Shown: positions 39,270-52,033, numbered from the stretch's first letter. The stretch: DNA of 64,000 nt from Paralichthys olivaceus (GCF_024713975.1 NC_091094.1:18075001-18139000), one strand, 5' to 3'. Numbers and translations: made by a program. Notes: generated from the letters alone by a model not told the origin.

Positions 39270-41320
39270 TTTATAATGATACGCCACAAGCAGGAATAGT
39301 CGACTCTTTGACTGAACATAAGTGGATTAAAAAAACACTTCTTGGCTGTAGTGGTGGCATGATACAAGCTTTTCTATTAAAAAGGTTCACACAAAAAAAA
39401 AAACAGAATGGCGAATAGCCGTTTCTATGTGCCACAAAGTTTTCTTTGATTTTGAAAGAACAAAAATAAGACTGAATGTAACGATTTCATGTTCAACTCC
39501 TACAGCTTTTTATTGTGCTTTGTTATATCAACCAAAATCAGTACAAAGGGTGAAGTTGGGTATGTTGCTCCAAGTGGTAGTTAAATCAGTAAGATTACGT
39601 TATTGAGATGGTGATGGTTGAGTTTCAAGGGTCTATGCAAACTTATCAACCTGTGATAGTTCTTATCAAATACTATCAACCTGTATTCACATGACACAAA
39701 TTATTCATGAATTAACCTCAGCTTTAGCATCAGGGTGTGTAGTCAAATGCCAAAAAAAGGCTGATAATACACTACTAACTCCAAGTCATGCACGTTCAGG
39801 TGTTTCTGTGTTTTCACCAGTAATCGATCATCAGCCAACCACAAATGTCACATGTGTTATTTTGTCATTTTTAAAAACTGTCACGGCCATTTACAAAGAA
39901 CAGGCTCGGCTCCACTGCTGAGCGTTGAGCATTAGTCTTTTTTTTCCTTCATCTGTCTCGTAAAAAATTTTTTTAATTCCAAACGTGGCCGTCATGGCCT
40001 GATTTGTTCAGTTTCCTTTCGTCATTCACTGTCCCACAATCTCTTTTAATCAGGGTCTCCAGTTTGACTTGAGCTCAGCTACATTCTTCATCCAGGCTGT
40101 GCTGTTAATAAGGATTGAGTTAAAAGAAGATATATACGCAATGCCTTCCTCAAGTGCATTATATATACATATGATTTTGTTACTGATATTCTAAGACATC
40201 GGGCTTAATATTCTGACTAACACTTGAAATTTTGATGATATATTGAATTATGGGCGTCTTTAGGATGTGTGAATTATCTTTTTTGAAACCAAATGCTGAA
40301 TTGACTTGAGGACCAGAGGACCTATGCCAATCAGATTCACTGTGTTGTTCCAACATGGTCGCAGGAATAGCAAACATGTACTTGTGTACATATTTAAAAA
40401 TTTAGGCAGTGTGGCTGAATTATTGACGTTTGTCACTTCTAAGAAGTGCGACAACATTCCTCATGAGGTTCAATTTTAACAGACGCAGCACTTAGAAATA
40501 CACAGAGCTTAAAATCAGTTAACCTTGCATCAGTGGGTGACTGGACGAAATTAAGGAAAACAGTGTGATGCCTGGTGTGTTTGATCGATTAGCTGGAACA
40601 TTAAGGGCAGTGATTGGTCGGTCTGAACCTTCTGCAAACCTCATCTGGCTCCCACCGGCAACTTGCCGGCGGTAGTCCGGTTTTTAATGGACTGTTTACG
40701 GACAACGTGCTTAAAATCCCTCGACTCAGTGAGCAGATGCTGCCAAAAGTAAGAAGCATGCGAGTGTGCTGAAAATCCATCAGAATGCTCTGTGAAGACC
40801 TTTCGGGGTAAAAAAGCAGTGTATGCAGTTGTATTTGGACATTTGGATGTATACATTATCAGTGAGTGTGTGCGTGCACTTTGTCAATTTGTAATGTAAC
40901 GCCACTGTATAAGAGCCATGGACACACAAAGCAGTTTTGAACTTAACACTCTTCTCCACATGTTGTATACTTTGTTTTGATGATTGTGAGAACGACAAAA
41001 CCCAGTTCATACATACGCATACACACACACACACACACACACGAGTAATACTGCCTAACCAGGCTTAAAACACGTCTGTTTAAACCTGAAGGTCATGTGT
41101 AGACAATGATAGGTTCAAGGTGTGTGGTATTCTGTAAGTGAGCTGCATTCATGGACACAGTTATGTCTTCTTAATATGTTGAATTAAAGAACATATATAG
41201 ATGTCCATCTGTATTTAGTCTAATGATTATTTGTGTGGAAATTCATTTATTAAATCACCTGTTACGGTGTCACTGACAGGAAGTTAAGCTGATGTGTTTT
41301 ATACGTTAAGACAAAACTAT
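39270..41320. other. convergent intergenic region between ddx19 and pusl1
   Basis: About 2 kb with no recognisable gene. It holds a short (CA)n run (41023-41041). The minus-strand AATAAA at 41339-41344 probably ends pusl1 transcription, giving a 3' UTR of about 600 bases. Confidence 0.5.
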
Positions 41321-41948
41321 ACATAGAAATATAAAATCTTTATTTCAATCTTTGCATGCATTAATAGAGAAATACAATCACACAAATTAATTGTTCAAAT
41401 TAATCCTCTGAGTTTCCTGTAGAGGGAAGATGTTGCTCTGAAGTCTGTTTTGAAAACTGCAGTTCTACAGAGGTAAAGAAAAAAAGAATGTCACTCCGTG
41501 CATACCTCCATTCCCCTTAATTTCAATCAAGCTGCAACAAATGTGAAATGTTAGGAATAAATACAGTACATCATTAAATTAATTGTAAAGCAAATGATTA
41601 AACTAAACTAAAGAAAATAACTGGGTAAAATAAGGTAAGATTCAAACTTTGCTTTTGCTTTGCTCCAAGAATAAAACTTAGTGGAGCTTTAGATTGTTCT
41701 TTGTGTTATTCCATTAGTGAAAACAGCAGCAGTGTTTTCCAGTCATTTTGGCGTGTTTGCAAATAAACTGGAATCTTACGATACAAGGATAACGATAATT
41801 TTGAATTAACGTTATCAGTTTCATCTCAATATCCTCCTGCTGGTACCATATCAGAACCACTGTGTATATATGAGTCCCATTGAGCTGAAGTATAGGTAGC
41901 TGTATGTGTCATATTTAAGTGATTCTGTTTGATATCTGAGATATCATA

Positions 41949-44900
41949 TCATATCATATCATATATCATATTTAAATTCAGCCTGACTCCTTTTCTGAGT
42001 TGTTTTCCAGCCTCCTCACCTGCGTCTCTGTAGTCCACTCTGGTGAGGAAGAGGCCGTGAGCTGGGGCAGTCAGACCCTGTGGGAAGGCTAAAGAGTCCT
42101 GAGCCTCCAATATGTCCTTCAGCTGGGGCACTGACAGCTTCCCCTGGCCTACAGCCACCAGGGCCCCCGACATCCTCCGCACCTGGAGCACATAGCCAGC
42201 AACCACTCGAGTATGTACTGAGAATAACACTCATTAGGAATCTGTAACGCTTAAATAATAATAACTCCTTCCTATAATCCATATTTTTCAAGCACCCCCA
42301 GTAGATGGCAACACAATCATACACATGCTTGTTAATAGAAATATAGAAGCGATTTTAAAGACATTTAAAATGAACAAACCTGCCTGTAGAGAAAAGATCT
42401 GCTCCTGAAAGTCAGTTCCCAGAGTGGAATGTTCCTGAAAGAGAGAAAAAACTGTTGTCACAAATGATAAACAGCACTTGATCTGTAAACACCATAGATT
42501 GTATATAAAGATGGACAACATGACAGTGACCCAAAAGTAAAGCCAAAGTGGAATCTGGAATCCTGCCTCCTCCGTGTTAGTGAACAGGACATGGACCAAA
42601 CTCTAAAGTCAAAGTACACTTAAAATAAATTGGACGTTTTATGTAGTTCGTCACACTGTCTGTTCTAGTGGGGGGGCTTATTTTGAAAATCTAGGCCCTT
42701 CAGGTTTCCTGGTAACAAATTTATAAAACCTAAAGGCCCTTCAGGTTTTATAAATTAAAAAAAATTAATTGCTAGTTGCAGTCAAAGAAGATGAATGCAA
42801 TGTTTGCATTCAAATGAGCTGACGAGGTAGAAGAACTTGATTCCTATAACACTGCTCATATACAGTATATACTGTAGTGTAACATAAGCAAAATTGTGCT
42901 ATATAATAAAACTTTAGTGTTGTACTAAAGAAATTGTACTAAAGAAATTTAAGTAACTGTGCAGTATAAATACCACAGAGCTCTGAAATGGAGCACTGTT
43001 CACTTATGTATGACAATGAGATCAAGTATTTCTGCAGGTTTAAAATATCTCTTTTTTGTCCTTTGTTGAGTAGAGACCAGAGAAGTCCCACAGCTCGCTG
43101 TTTTAGGATCAAAAATTTAGTTCAATCTTTGGCTTTTCAATAATTCACTGCTCCGTTTCTTCCTGTTTTTATCCCTGTTACTTAGAATAGTGACCCTCAT
43201 GAAAAAGTAAACATGTAGCTCAAATCGCTCGCCTTCTCTGAACCTGACTAATGTCAGCCCACATCGGGCCATTCATGGGAAATGTGCAGAGAAATGGTGA
43301 AAACGCAAGCATGGACACTTAAGTGCAAAGCTCTCTGTGACACATGATGGATCTGTAAGCCTGGCGCTCACAGATTGTTATGGGACTGTGTGACAATTAG
43401 TCTGAGAGCTGCGGCCCATGTCCATCGTGTGCACTGTATATTTAGGCAAATAAATAATGAGCATGAAAATGGTATTTGGCATCCAGAGCGACCCCCTGTG
43501 GTGCGTCATCTCACAAACTAAGCCCACATGGTCCCCATCTTAACCCCACCCCCTTTCCCCCATCTCTGCTATGGCTATTGATCTTCCTGAAGTTTACCAC
43601 CCTGCAACCACACAGACTATTCATTATTAAAAGAGGCTCTAACATGTGTCAGGTTTACTTGTCCTGTGATGCAATACTTGCTGCTTTAATAGTAAAAACA
43701 CATTTTGCAGTTCTGTGTATAATTTCAGTAACTGAAGTACAATCTGTTCTGAACAGGATGAGATTAGATGAGAATCTTTCTGAACTGTGATTCACCTGAG
43801 AACATCAAACACATCAGTGTGTCTGACAGAAGCTTGAAAGGCAGATGTATTCTGGGCTGAACATGAAGAGCTGGCAGAGTGAAGTGACTGTAAATGATTC
43901 AAAAGTTCCACCAATTCTTCAGCAGCAGTTGATGCAAGATTGAGAAACACAAGATTTAGCTTTTTTTTGGAGAGGAAAATGTATTATGTATGTAAATGAA
44001 TTATGTACATGTATCATCTCTGACTTTTTTTGTCCTTGATTTGAATAATCAGCTACCTGGTCACTGAGGCTGCAGACAGCCATGTGCTCAGAGTTTCATG
44101 TTAACCCCTTGATTAACTCTGTAGTTGCAGGGCAATCGAAACACCAGTACAAGACACTAGAGGTGAGCTGATACAAATACACTGAAGGTACTGCAGGTCG
44201 GTCTTATGTCAATGTGCCATATACCTCTACATAAAGTCTTTTAAATTAATAGTTTGTCATTTTACATATCTATCTGCAAGGTTCTGTTCGCCTGTTCATT
44301 CACATTTTATTAATATTGAAGGCATCGCGTATCCCAAGGGCACCAAATTCTTCACTGTAATTTCTTGGGCCCTTAACAATACAAATCCCAAGAGTAAAGC
44401 TGATAAGATGAACGGAGATATCAGTTCCATATACAGACAGACATTTGTATAGTTTAAAATTAAATGTATAGTTAATAAAGTTTATTATTATTATTAGGAT
44501 TAATATTATTTGGGAAAAGACATTTAGGCCTATTCATTTTCTTGCCAAGAGTTAGATGAGAAGACTGAAACTACTCTCACTTCTGCAAGCATTGCAAACG
44601 CAATAAGACAGATTCCAGATCTGTAAACCCGGCGCTTACAGATTGTTAACGCACCACATCGCAGTGTCAGGGGTTATGGGACTGTGTGACATTTAGTCTG
44701 AAAGCTGCGACCCATGTCCATGTTGTGCACCGTATTTTCAGGCTAATACCATTTGAAAAGAAAGCTAAGCAAACAGAATGTTACCTTAGCTTCCCATAAA
44801 GACTGGAAACAGCTAGACAACATGTAATTTGAGCTTTAGAGGCGTTAGTCAGCAGATTTAGTTTGTATTGGACAGGACTGGTCCTGGCTGTTTTAACAGT

Positions 44901-47900
44901 TTTCTCCTGGTACCAGTATTTCTTGTTATGTAACCTGACCTGCTGCTGATTGCATCTTCATATTTCAAGCACAGACGTGACAATGGTGCTGATTTTTATC
45001 CAACTCTCAGTTAATATCAAAGGTTTAAAGGTTCAGTGTGTAGAATTTAGTGATATCTAGTGGTAAGTTGCATGTTGCAGCTGAACACCCCTCACCTCAC
45101 CCTCCCCTTCCAAACATGACAGAACCTGTAGAAGCCTTCAGTTGTCATAAAAACTCAAAAGGTGTTTAGTTTGTCCAGTCTGGACTAATGTAAAAAACAT
45201 GGCTCCCTCAATGTAAATATAAAGTATTTCAATATAAAGGGCCTTTTCTATGGTATAGAAAACAACAATTAATACAATTTTGATGAAACACACTAGTGAA
45301 AACATCACTAGGGTTATTTTATATTCAATTTATGCCAATGGATTATTTTCTCATAAATCTTACACACTGAACCTTTAACAAAAATCTGTAAAGCTTTCTA
45401 CAACTTACCCATTGTTTTATTTTAAAGGTTCAGTGTGTAGAAGTTAGTGGTGAAGTTGCACGTTGCAGCTGAACACCCCTCACCTCACCCTCCTCTTCCA
45501 AACATGAAACAGCAACACATCTTAATGCAGCTTCAAAGTTAGAGAAAATGGAGACTGCTATTAATCAATGTGATCAGTTGTCATTGAATATATAACCTAC
45601 CCGTGGAAGTGTGTGTGTGAGAAAGAGCTTCCTGGCTGAATGTCGGCCACATCCAGTGTCTTGACGGGGTTTTTAAAAGGCATGTCGGAGCTGACCGCCC
45701 TGAAGCTGTTGAAGTTATGAGTCCCAACCAGCAGGGCAGCAGCCTTGTGCATGGCTCCTACATCCAGCTCCCTGACAGACACGAGGGGGAGAAGCTTTAC
45801 TTCAATAAGTGTTCATGAGAAATGATGCAGTTTCTACGGGTGTTAACAGACAACAGAGGACAACAGAGTTCTAATAATACAACTTGGCCTGAAAGTGACC
45901 TGCTTGGTCAAGGTCAAGCAGCTGGGATGTAAAGTCACTACAACTGGTTTAAGGCCTGTGTGTTCCAGCCTCCAAATATAATTCATCATCAATTTGTAAA
46001 GCACAATGCCACATGAGGGAGCAGAGTGTGTCTGGAGTGTGCTGAGTGACTCATTAATTAACATCACCAATTTTAAATCTTGAAGCGACAGTACGCCATG
46101 AATGAAGATGTGAGCACTGGAAGAAATGACAGACTGATCTACTTACTGGGAAATAAATGCTCACTGCACCAGGCACGTGGTTCAAAAGGTTGTTGCTCCA
46201 TCCATTATCTATGCTGGTGGACTATGGACAGGCCGCCAGTGTATCGCTGGGCCAACATAGAGAGACAAGCAACCATTCACATCTGCGGTCAATTAAGAGT
46301 CTCCAATTAAGCTAACTCCGATCTGCATGTCTTTGGGAGGAAGTACTTGGAGAAAACCTACGCAGACACAGGGAGAACATGCATGCTCCTCACAGAAAGA
46401 CTGAACTAGGATTCGAACAGGGAACCTTCTTGCTGTGCTAACCACTGTCAACCATTCCCCTTGTACTTAGTTGCTTAATTTATCATGGGTGCTGGTGTGT
46501 TACATCCTTAATTGATCAAAATGCCATCTCCTAAAAGCCAGATGTGCTTTCACCACTAACAATTGCACAGCTGCTTTCACTGCATCGAGATGGCAAAGCA
46601 CCACTCCCCACACTTCACATTCAAACCAACACTACCACTGGGCAGTGAGTGCATTGTTATTCAAACAACATGAGCAATGGATGGGAAAAGTCCACCTGAA
46701 ACAAGTAAAGACATTTACCTTGTGCTGAGTGTAAGATAGGGCCCAAGTCACAGTGAACTTCTCTCTGGATTTAACCAGAATATGATCTGTCCCTCACCTA
46801 AACATGGACCCCAGGTAGACGAGCTTAAAGCCACCTATGACTGTGCCGGTTTCAGAACCAGAATAACGCACTTCTAAGAAAAGAGTTTCCGGACTAAATT
46901 CAGCGTTAAAATAAACAGTGGGGATGAATATTTTTTTCAGTGTGAAGGATGAAGAGGGAGCGGCAGATCAAAGAGAGAACAGAAAGAACAGCAAGAACAG
47001 AGAGAAGCTGCTGAGGCAGAGACGCTCAGGGCCGGAGGGATGAGACGGATGCTGAAAACGAGAGAGAGAGAGGGAGTGGGAGAGAGGGATAACGAAGCAG
47101 AGAGAGACACGAGGGAGGGAAGGAGAAGGTTCGGAGAGGGAAAGAGAGAGTGGAAAAGAAAACCACACAGGGTAATGTGCGTGGGTGTTGTTCTCCATGT
47201 GTATAAGCCCGCAGCTTATCGTGCCCTACTTTTCCACCCCAAAAAGTGAAGTGAAGACAAACACTCATACGCTCTCTGAAATGTTTCTGAATGCTCCCTG
47301 TCGTCCAACCACGGCTAAAAGAACACTGTCCAGACTGTGAAACCCTGGCTCCTCCCCTCAGTCCATCCTCATCCCGCTCTCCCTCCTTTTACCTTTGTTT
47401 GTTTTTAGGTTGTTGAATCGCATAACACAACAACACCCTGTTTGACTTGCCCTAATTTGCAGTTCCGGCACAGCACGTGTGGATTATTCATGTGTTTAAC
47501 GTGCCATTGTTTCTGCAAGGCTTGGCATGAGCTTATTAAGGGTATATCTGTGTGTGTGTGTGTGTGTGTGTGGGCCTGCTTTTTCGACTGCGAACAAAAA
47601 GAGGGGCAGAAAACTCACGTGTTGCGGAGGTTCCAGCACAGATCGTGATCTGTGAGGGGAAGCAGGGAGCTGTGGGAGATTCCCAGGGCGATCCGGTAAA
47701 CGTAGGTCCGAGAGTCAGCACAAAAACGGGCATGGAAGTTATCAGACACACGGTGGGCGTGGGTGACCCTAGAGAAGTAACAAAAAAAAGAACAGTTAGG
47801 GTGAAAGCTAAAATCCATTCAGGCACGAAAAGCTTTACACTCTACACTGTAATGAGCAGTAATTTCTAATTTATAGTATTCATTAATACAACATGCAGCT

Positions 47901-49673
47901 GATGCTCTGCATAAAAGAGCCCTGCTTTAGTAATGTGCTATAAAAAGCCTTTGAGAGACAGAGAAACTGATGTTAATGATTTGAAATGTGGTGGACATTC
48001 ACATAAAAACTCAAAAACAAACTGTGTTTTAGGCAGACTATTGTCTCCAGACACAGATGGTCTTAATACGAACATCTTGTCCTGCCAGAAAGAAAAACTG
48101 TGCAGAAGTCATTGTCCAAAATGCCAATGTTGCATCTTCTTACACAAAAGCATGGCCATTGTCGAAGTGCTGAAAGTGCAGCCAAGACCCCTGAAGAGCC
48201 AAAGGGCTTATGTTCAGTTAGCATCAGACTGAGAGGCCGCGGCTGTTTGAAGTGATTCCAGCAGAAGTGTGGATAACTACTATTCACACACACACACGCA
48301 CACACACACACACACAGGCAGGGATGGATCATAAAATCACTGTGATATACTCTGATGATTTCCGCCTCATGATTAAATCAATGTGTGAACTGATTAATGA
48401 GTCTGTGTGATTTCCAGACGGAGGAATGTCTCTGTGATTTCTGATCAAAGATCGACACATGGACTTGAACCACTCTTTATGATCTACTTTGTGCAAAGTG
48501 TTGCACAAAGTAGATAATTTCTGTTAAAACACGGTCTAAAACACGTTTTAACAGAAATGGTTTAAAAAAATGTATTTTGGTCGCGCTGTTATAGTTAGAA
48601 GATTTCAGTTCTGCTCATTGCTTCTGCTACAACCAATACAAAGTTTGTAAAAATGGGAAAATGATCACAAGTGGTCAGCTCTAAGTTCAGGTCTGAACAT
48701 AATTGAATGCGTCCTAAATGATTGTGAGATCCAATCGCTCTGACCAGATTCAGAGGTGGACTGAGACATGTGGCCACAATCTTTTTGCTGTGTGGACGCA
48801 AATGCAGCCTGGGCAACATATGACGGGTCGCCTACTCAGCTGACATCTTCTGACATCCAGGAAAACAACCACTCAAAAATCCACACAACCTCTGTTCAAT
48901 ATGTCAAATATGTAACGCACAGTAACAGTAAGTGGAAAACCCTTAATGCATCTGTGACTGTAAGAACATTGAGCAGCATCCAATGGTGCCGGTCTGAGTG
49001 TTACTGCATTAAGCCCTGTTGTGTTCATCCACACATGCCTGCACAGTGTGCAGACATGCACGTGTACGTTTTGTCTGTTAAAGAAATGGTTTAGAGGTGT
49101 GTAAACATACTGGAGGATATGGAACTTAAAGAAGAATGATGATCAGATAAACACTTCATATGTATGTGCACATGAAGTGCAGTCTGTGAATGTGTGTGGT
49201 GTACACAGTGAGAGAAACTGGGTTACGTTTCCAGAGGAGATTGGGTGTGACACGTGGCAGAGGAAACCCTTGCGTCTGCCACCAGCGCAGGCTCCAATGT
49301 GAAGTGACAGCCTTTGCCTTGCCCCCCAACCACCCACCCACCCACACACACATAAAATTTTCATAAGCAGTATACAAAGCATGGGGCTTTGTTTAGCGTG
49401 GCTCCATTTTACTACTCAGCAGTTTCCCCTTATGGGAAAAGGGCTTTTCATTTTAGGCTAACTGAGATTCATGTTCACAGAAAGAAAAGTAAGATGAGAT
49501 ATTTTATTTGTATTTATCGTCTATGTTGTTATCTTGCTTTGTGTCTCTGTCTTGGGAGGCGGCAGTTCAAAGCTACGAGCCGTACTCATGATTGTTGCTG
49601 TCACAAAAACTCCCTCATGTTACATTCAAATTTCTCAAAAGGTTTCACATAATGGTGATTTCCATTTAGCCAG

Positions 49674-49756
<83 letters not shown>

Positions 49757-52033
49757 CGGATGCTACAGACCAAAAAGCAGAGCAGGGATCATCCTTTCTA
49801 ACCTTCTCTCTGCAGGTTTAGGGATTAGCAGGATGCTGGGAGCCTCCCTTACCTCCCTCCTCTATTTCCTCTCTCACCGACTCTGATTCTCTCTATCCCT
49901 CAATCTGTCCTTTATTCTCTCTCATGCAGAAGAGCCTCCATCTAAATTTCACAAAGTATCACAGCAGTCTCAGCCAAAGTCGTAAAGAAGTGACTGTGGA
50001 TACGAATACCCAAAGATTTATGGTTTTTAATAATAGGAGGTTAAAACAAACACTATCAACCAGGATTGGTGATATTCACATATGTCCCTATTTCAAAAGG
50101 TAATCTTCCTGTAAGACTCAGCAAGTGACCTTATAGCATTTTGCTTAAGCTCTATGCTGCTAACTGGAGCAGATGTTAGGCTGAGTTAGAGACACACAGG
50201 TCTACTGTTTGTAGATCTGTGTGTCTCTGTGATTGTATCCTTGTGTGACATGCATTATTGTATAAACATTAGGATACATGTGCAAATTCATGTTTTCCTT
50301 TATGTAAATGTTTTGTATTTAAATAGCACTTTTAGTATCGATGACCACTCATTCTGTTTGAGAAGAACAGTTTGAGAACCATGACAACCAGATAACAAGG
50401 GAGCAAATGATGCAGATTTTTCTAGTGACACCTCTGTCTGAACTTATGAGGTCTCATTACTTGAATAAATATTCAGATATGTTTTGTTGTATGGTATGAG
50501 TGGCTCAGTAGCTGTGATGAAGAACTTGTTCTTTGTGTAAATTTAGCAGTCACTTGTTTGGGTCGCAGACAGCAGCCAATCAGAGCCCTCTTTATTGGTT
50601 TGTCTACCATCATGCTTGGAATGTTAGTGAATTTGTAGTAAAAAGTGAATGAGAAGAGATATATTGTTTAATCGGATAAAACGTTGCCCACCCCTACGTG
50701 CTGATGTTTAACGTCAGTGATTAATCTCTTCTTACCTGATTTGTTCGGTCCTGAGGTGGAAATTCAGGGCCTCAACAAGAATGTCCTCAGTGAACGGAGC
50801 CTTGTTGTCTCTGCGCTGGAGGTCAAAGTGGGCGGAGTTACAGAGGGCATGGACACCTGTGTCTGTCCTGCTGGAGATCGACAGAGACACCGGGTTGATG
50901 GGCCTCAGCTTCCTTATGGCATCCTGCTCTCAAAAATAGAGAAATGTGAAAAAATTTATTTAAGAATTGAAATCTCTCATAGCTCCCCATAAACACTCAG
51001 ACACAGATAAAAGTTAGATCACAACAGGGGTAGCACATACAGCTAAAAACAGCTGTATGATGTTTCTATCATCTGTCTGTGTTAGGTATGATTACTCTGT
51101 GTGAACACCTCTTTCTTTTGTTTCGGGTATTTTTATGTCTTTATTAGAGAGAAATTAAAGAGCTGGGTAAAAAAAAATGCGAAAGAATTCCAGTAAATTT
51201 TAGAATTGATTTTAATATGCTGACTTTTAAGGCCCGTCAAAACCTGAGGTCCTCTGTCAGGGCTCCCACTGAGAACGATCTCCCTGAGGAGATCAGTCTG
51301 GCAAACTTCTTATCCTCTCTATTAAATCTCTCTTAAAAACCCATTTTTATAGGTGTACCTCCTCTTTAATATCATCTTGTTTTTACTCTTTTCTCATCAC
51401 TTTGTTCTTTCTGTATCTTGGCTTTGTTTCTCTCTGATCTTCAAATTGTTTTTAAATTGTTACCTATTCTTTGATTTCTAACTGGTTCCTATTGTTTGCC
51501 TTCATTTTTTGTAAAGCACATTTCAACTGTGTTTGGAAAGGTGCTATAAAAATAAACTTTATTATCATAGATGGCCTGTCTCCAAGTTCTTAAGACTATA
51601 ACAGTACACATGCACATATAGCTGTTATGTATATTATCATGATATTCAGGTATTTATCATGAAAAATATACAAACCAAATAAAAGGACCTTCTCATTTTA
51701 CTGAAGCAACTTTAAAGCAATGCTCAATTAGATAATACATACATAAATGACTTTATAGGCTTGTTTAATCTTTACAGGACAAGACTCAAGGTAGATTTAA
51801 GAATATGGCAGTGTTATCTATTCATCCACCCTCACCTCTAAATGGTCCTGGATGCCTTTCCTCTGCAGCTGATGTGGAGGCACCTTCACTGCACCACTGC
51901 AGAAACAGCAACTAGAGTTAAATATTGTCAAATGAGGCACATTAACATGTAATAACTCACCGTGCAGATCATCACACCTGTATCTGGATCCAATGTATTG
52001 AAAGAAGATGAGGTACCGTGTGCAGCAGTGCAT
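41949..52033 (-). CDS. pusl1: tRNA pseudouridine synthase-like 1 (TruA family), complete
   Basis: TruA-family enzyme converting uridine to pseudouridine in RNA; human PUSL1 is mitochondrial, though no clear presequence is seen here. 304 residues (human 303) in seven coding exons: 51978-52033, 51836-51896, 50736-50923, 47619-47768, 45601-45771, 42380-42434 and 41949-42182; total 915 nt. YLIFFQYIGSRYSG (7-20) opens the fold. SSRTDTGVHA (56-65) holds the catalytic Asp60; SRTYVYR and SFLYRQVRRM are conserved active-site segments, and APAHGLFLTRVDY is the usual C-terminal strand. The start is firm: TAA lies in frame seven codons upstream. A second ATG at 52068, out of frame, opens an overlapping upstream ORF. 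The last residues (NLNMIYDMI) and the stop are read from an ATATC repeat. The gene is head-to-head with acap3, as in human. Confidence 0.95.
42486..42600 (+). repeat. dispersed teleost repeat ('accatagattgtatataaagatgg')
   Basis: 'accatagattgtatataaagatgg' followed by 'acaacatgacagtgacccaaaagt' is a well-known type of fish interspersed repeat. A second, shorter copy is at 57845-57903 ('gtttgtaaagatgg', 'caatatgatcagcctcccaaaagtgaagcc'). Confidence 0.6.
42718..42756. repeat. hairpin with 14-bp perfect stem
   Basis: AATTTATAAAACCT (42718-42731) and AGGTTTTATAAATT (42743-42756) are exact reverse complements around an 11-base loop, in pusl1 intron 6-7 flank (between exons 42380-42434 and 45601-45771). 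Confidence 0.7.
43345..44750 (+). repeat. local direct duplication in a pusl1 intron
   Basis: Positions 43345-43450 and 44610-44750 share 'gatctgtaagcc(t/c)ggcgct(c/t)acagattgtta', 'atgggactgtgtgaca..tagtctgaaagctgcg' and 'cccatgtccat..tgtgca'. The second copy holds about 27 extra bases. Both lie between coding exons 5 and 6. Confidence 0.7.
44281..44420 (-). repeat. dispersed repeat, family R3 (inverted relative to 34890-35050)
   Basis: 'cattttattaatattgaagg', 'gcaccaaattcttcactgtaa' and 'cttgggcccttaacaatac' identify the family. Confidence 0.65.
45024..45378 (+). mobile_element. MITE-like element with terminal inverted repeats
   Basis: The left end TTTAAAGGTTCAGTGTGTAGA (45024-) is matched by 'tcttacacactgaacctttaa' at 45358-45378. 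The interior ('gatatctagtggtaagttgc', 'aactcaaaaggtgtttag', 'aacacactagtgaaaacatc') is a familiar non-autonomous fish element. No ORF. Confidence 0.85.
45420..45520 (+). mobile_element. truncated second copy of the 45024 element
   Basis: 'tttaaaggttcagtgtgtag' then 'gttgcagctgaacacccctc' repeats the first 100 bases or so of the element at 45024 and then stops. It lies 40 bases after the full copy, just 3' of pusl1 exon 45601-45771 in the transcript. Confidence 0.75.
46188..46450 (+). repeat. dispersed teleost repeat, family R2 (fuller copy)
   Basis: 'ccatccattatctatgc', 'ggccgccagtgtatcgc', 'gcatgtctttgggaggaag', 'cgcagacacagggagaacatgc' and 'ggattcgaacagggaacc' are the successive blocks of one of the most common fish repeats. 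Related fragment at 12870-13020. The 'attcgaac' piece is not a tRNA. Confidence 0.8.
46960..47160 (+). repeat. purine-rich (GA) tract
   Basis: About 200 bases of mostly A and G on the plus strand, in pusl1 intron 4 (between exons 45601-45771 and 47619-47768). No gene. Confidence 0.7.
48482..48558. repeat. two adjacent perfect hairpins
   Basis: Hairpin 1: ATCTACTTTGTGCAA (48482-48496), 4-base loop, exact complement at 48501-48515. Hairpin 2: ATTTCTGTTAAAAC (48517-48530), 14-base loop, exact complement at 48545-48558. They lie one base apart, in the pusl1 intron between exons 47619-47768 and 50736-50923. Confidence 0.9.
49674..49754. repeat. (TG)n microsatellite
   Basis: About 40 uninterrupted TG units in a pusl1 intron. 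Confidence 0.98.
51187..51560 (+). mobile_element. 3' end of a decayed LINE
   Basis: The plus strand reads fragments such as LRSSVRAPTENDLPEEISLA, like the 'LWNxLPxxIRxAxSxxxFKSLLKTH' end of fish LINE ORFs. It then ends with 'gtaaagcacatttcaactgtg..aggtgctataaaaataaactttattat', a typical LINE 3' end. Lies in a pusl1 intron. Confidence 0.7.

Noticed and set aside
43484-43503. CTCF-like sequence GCGACCCCCTGTGGTGCG
   Set aside because: One base out of register with the CTCF core; a weak match in a pusl1 intron.
46900-47250. Serine/leucine-rich and arginine/glutamate-rich ORFs on both strands
   Set aside because: They are produced by the purine-rich tract in a pusl1 intron.
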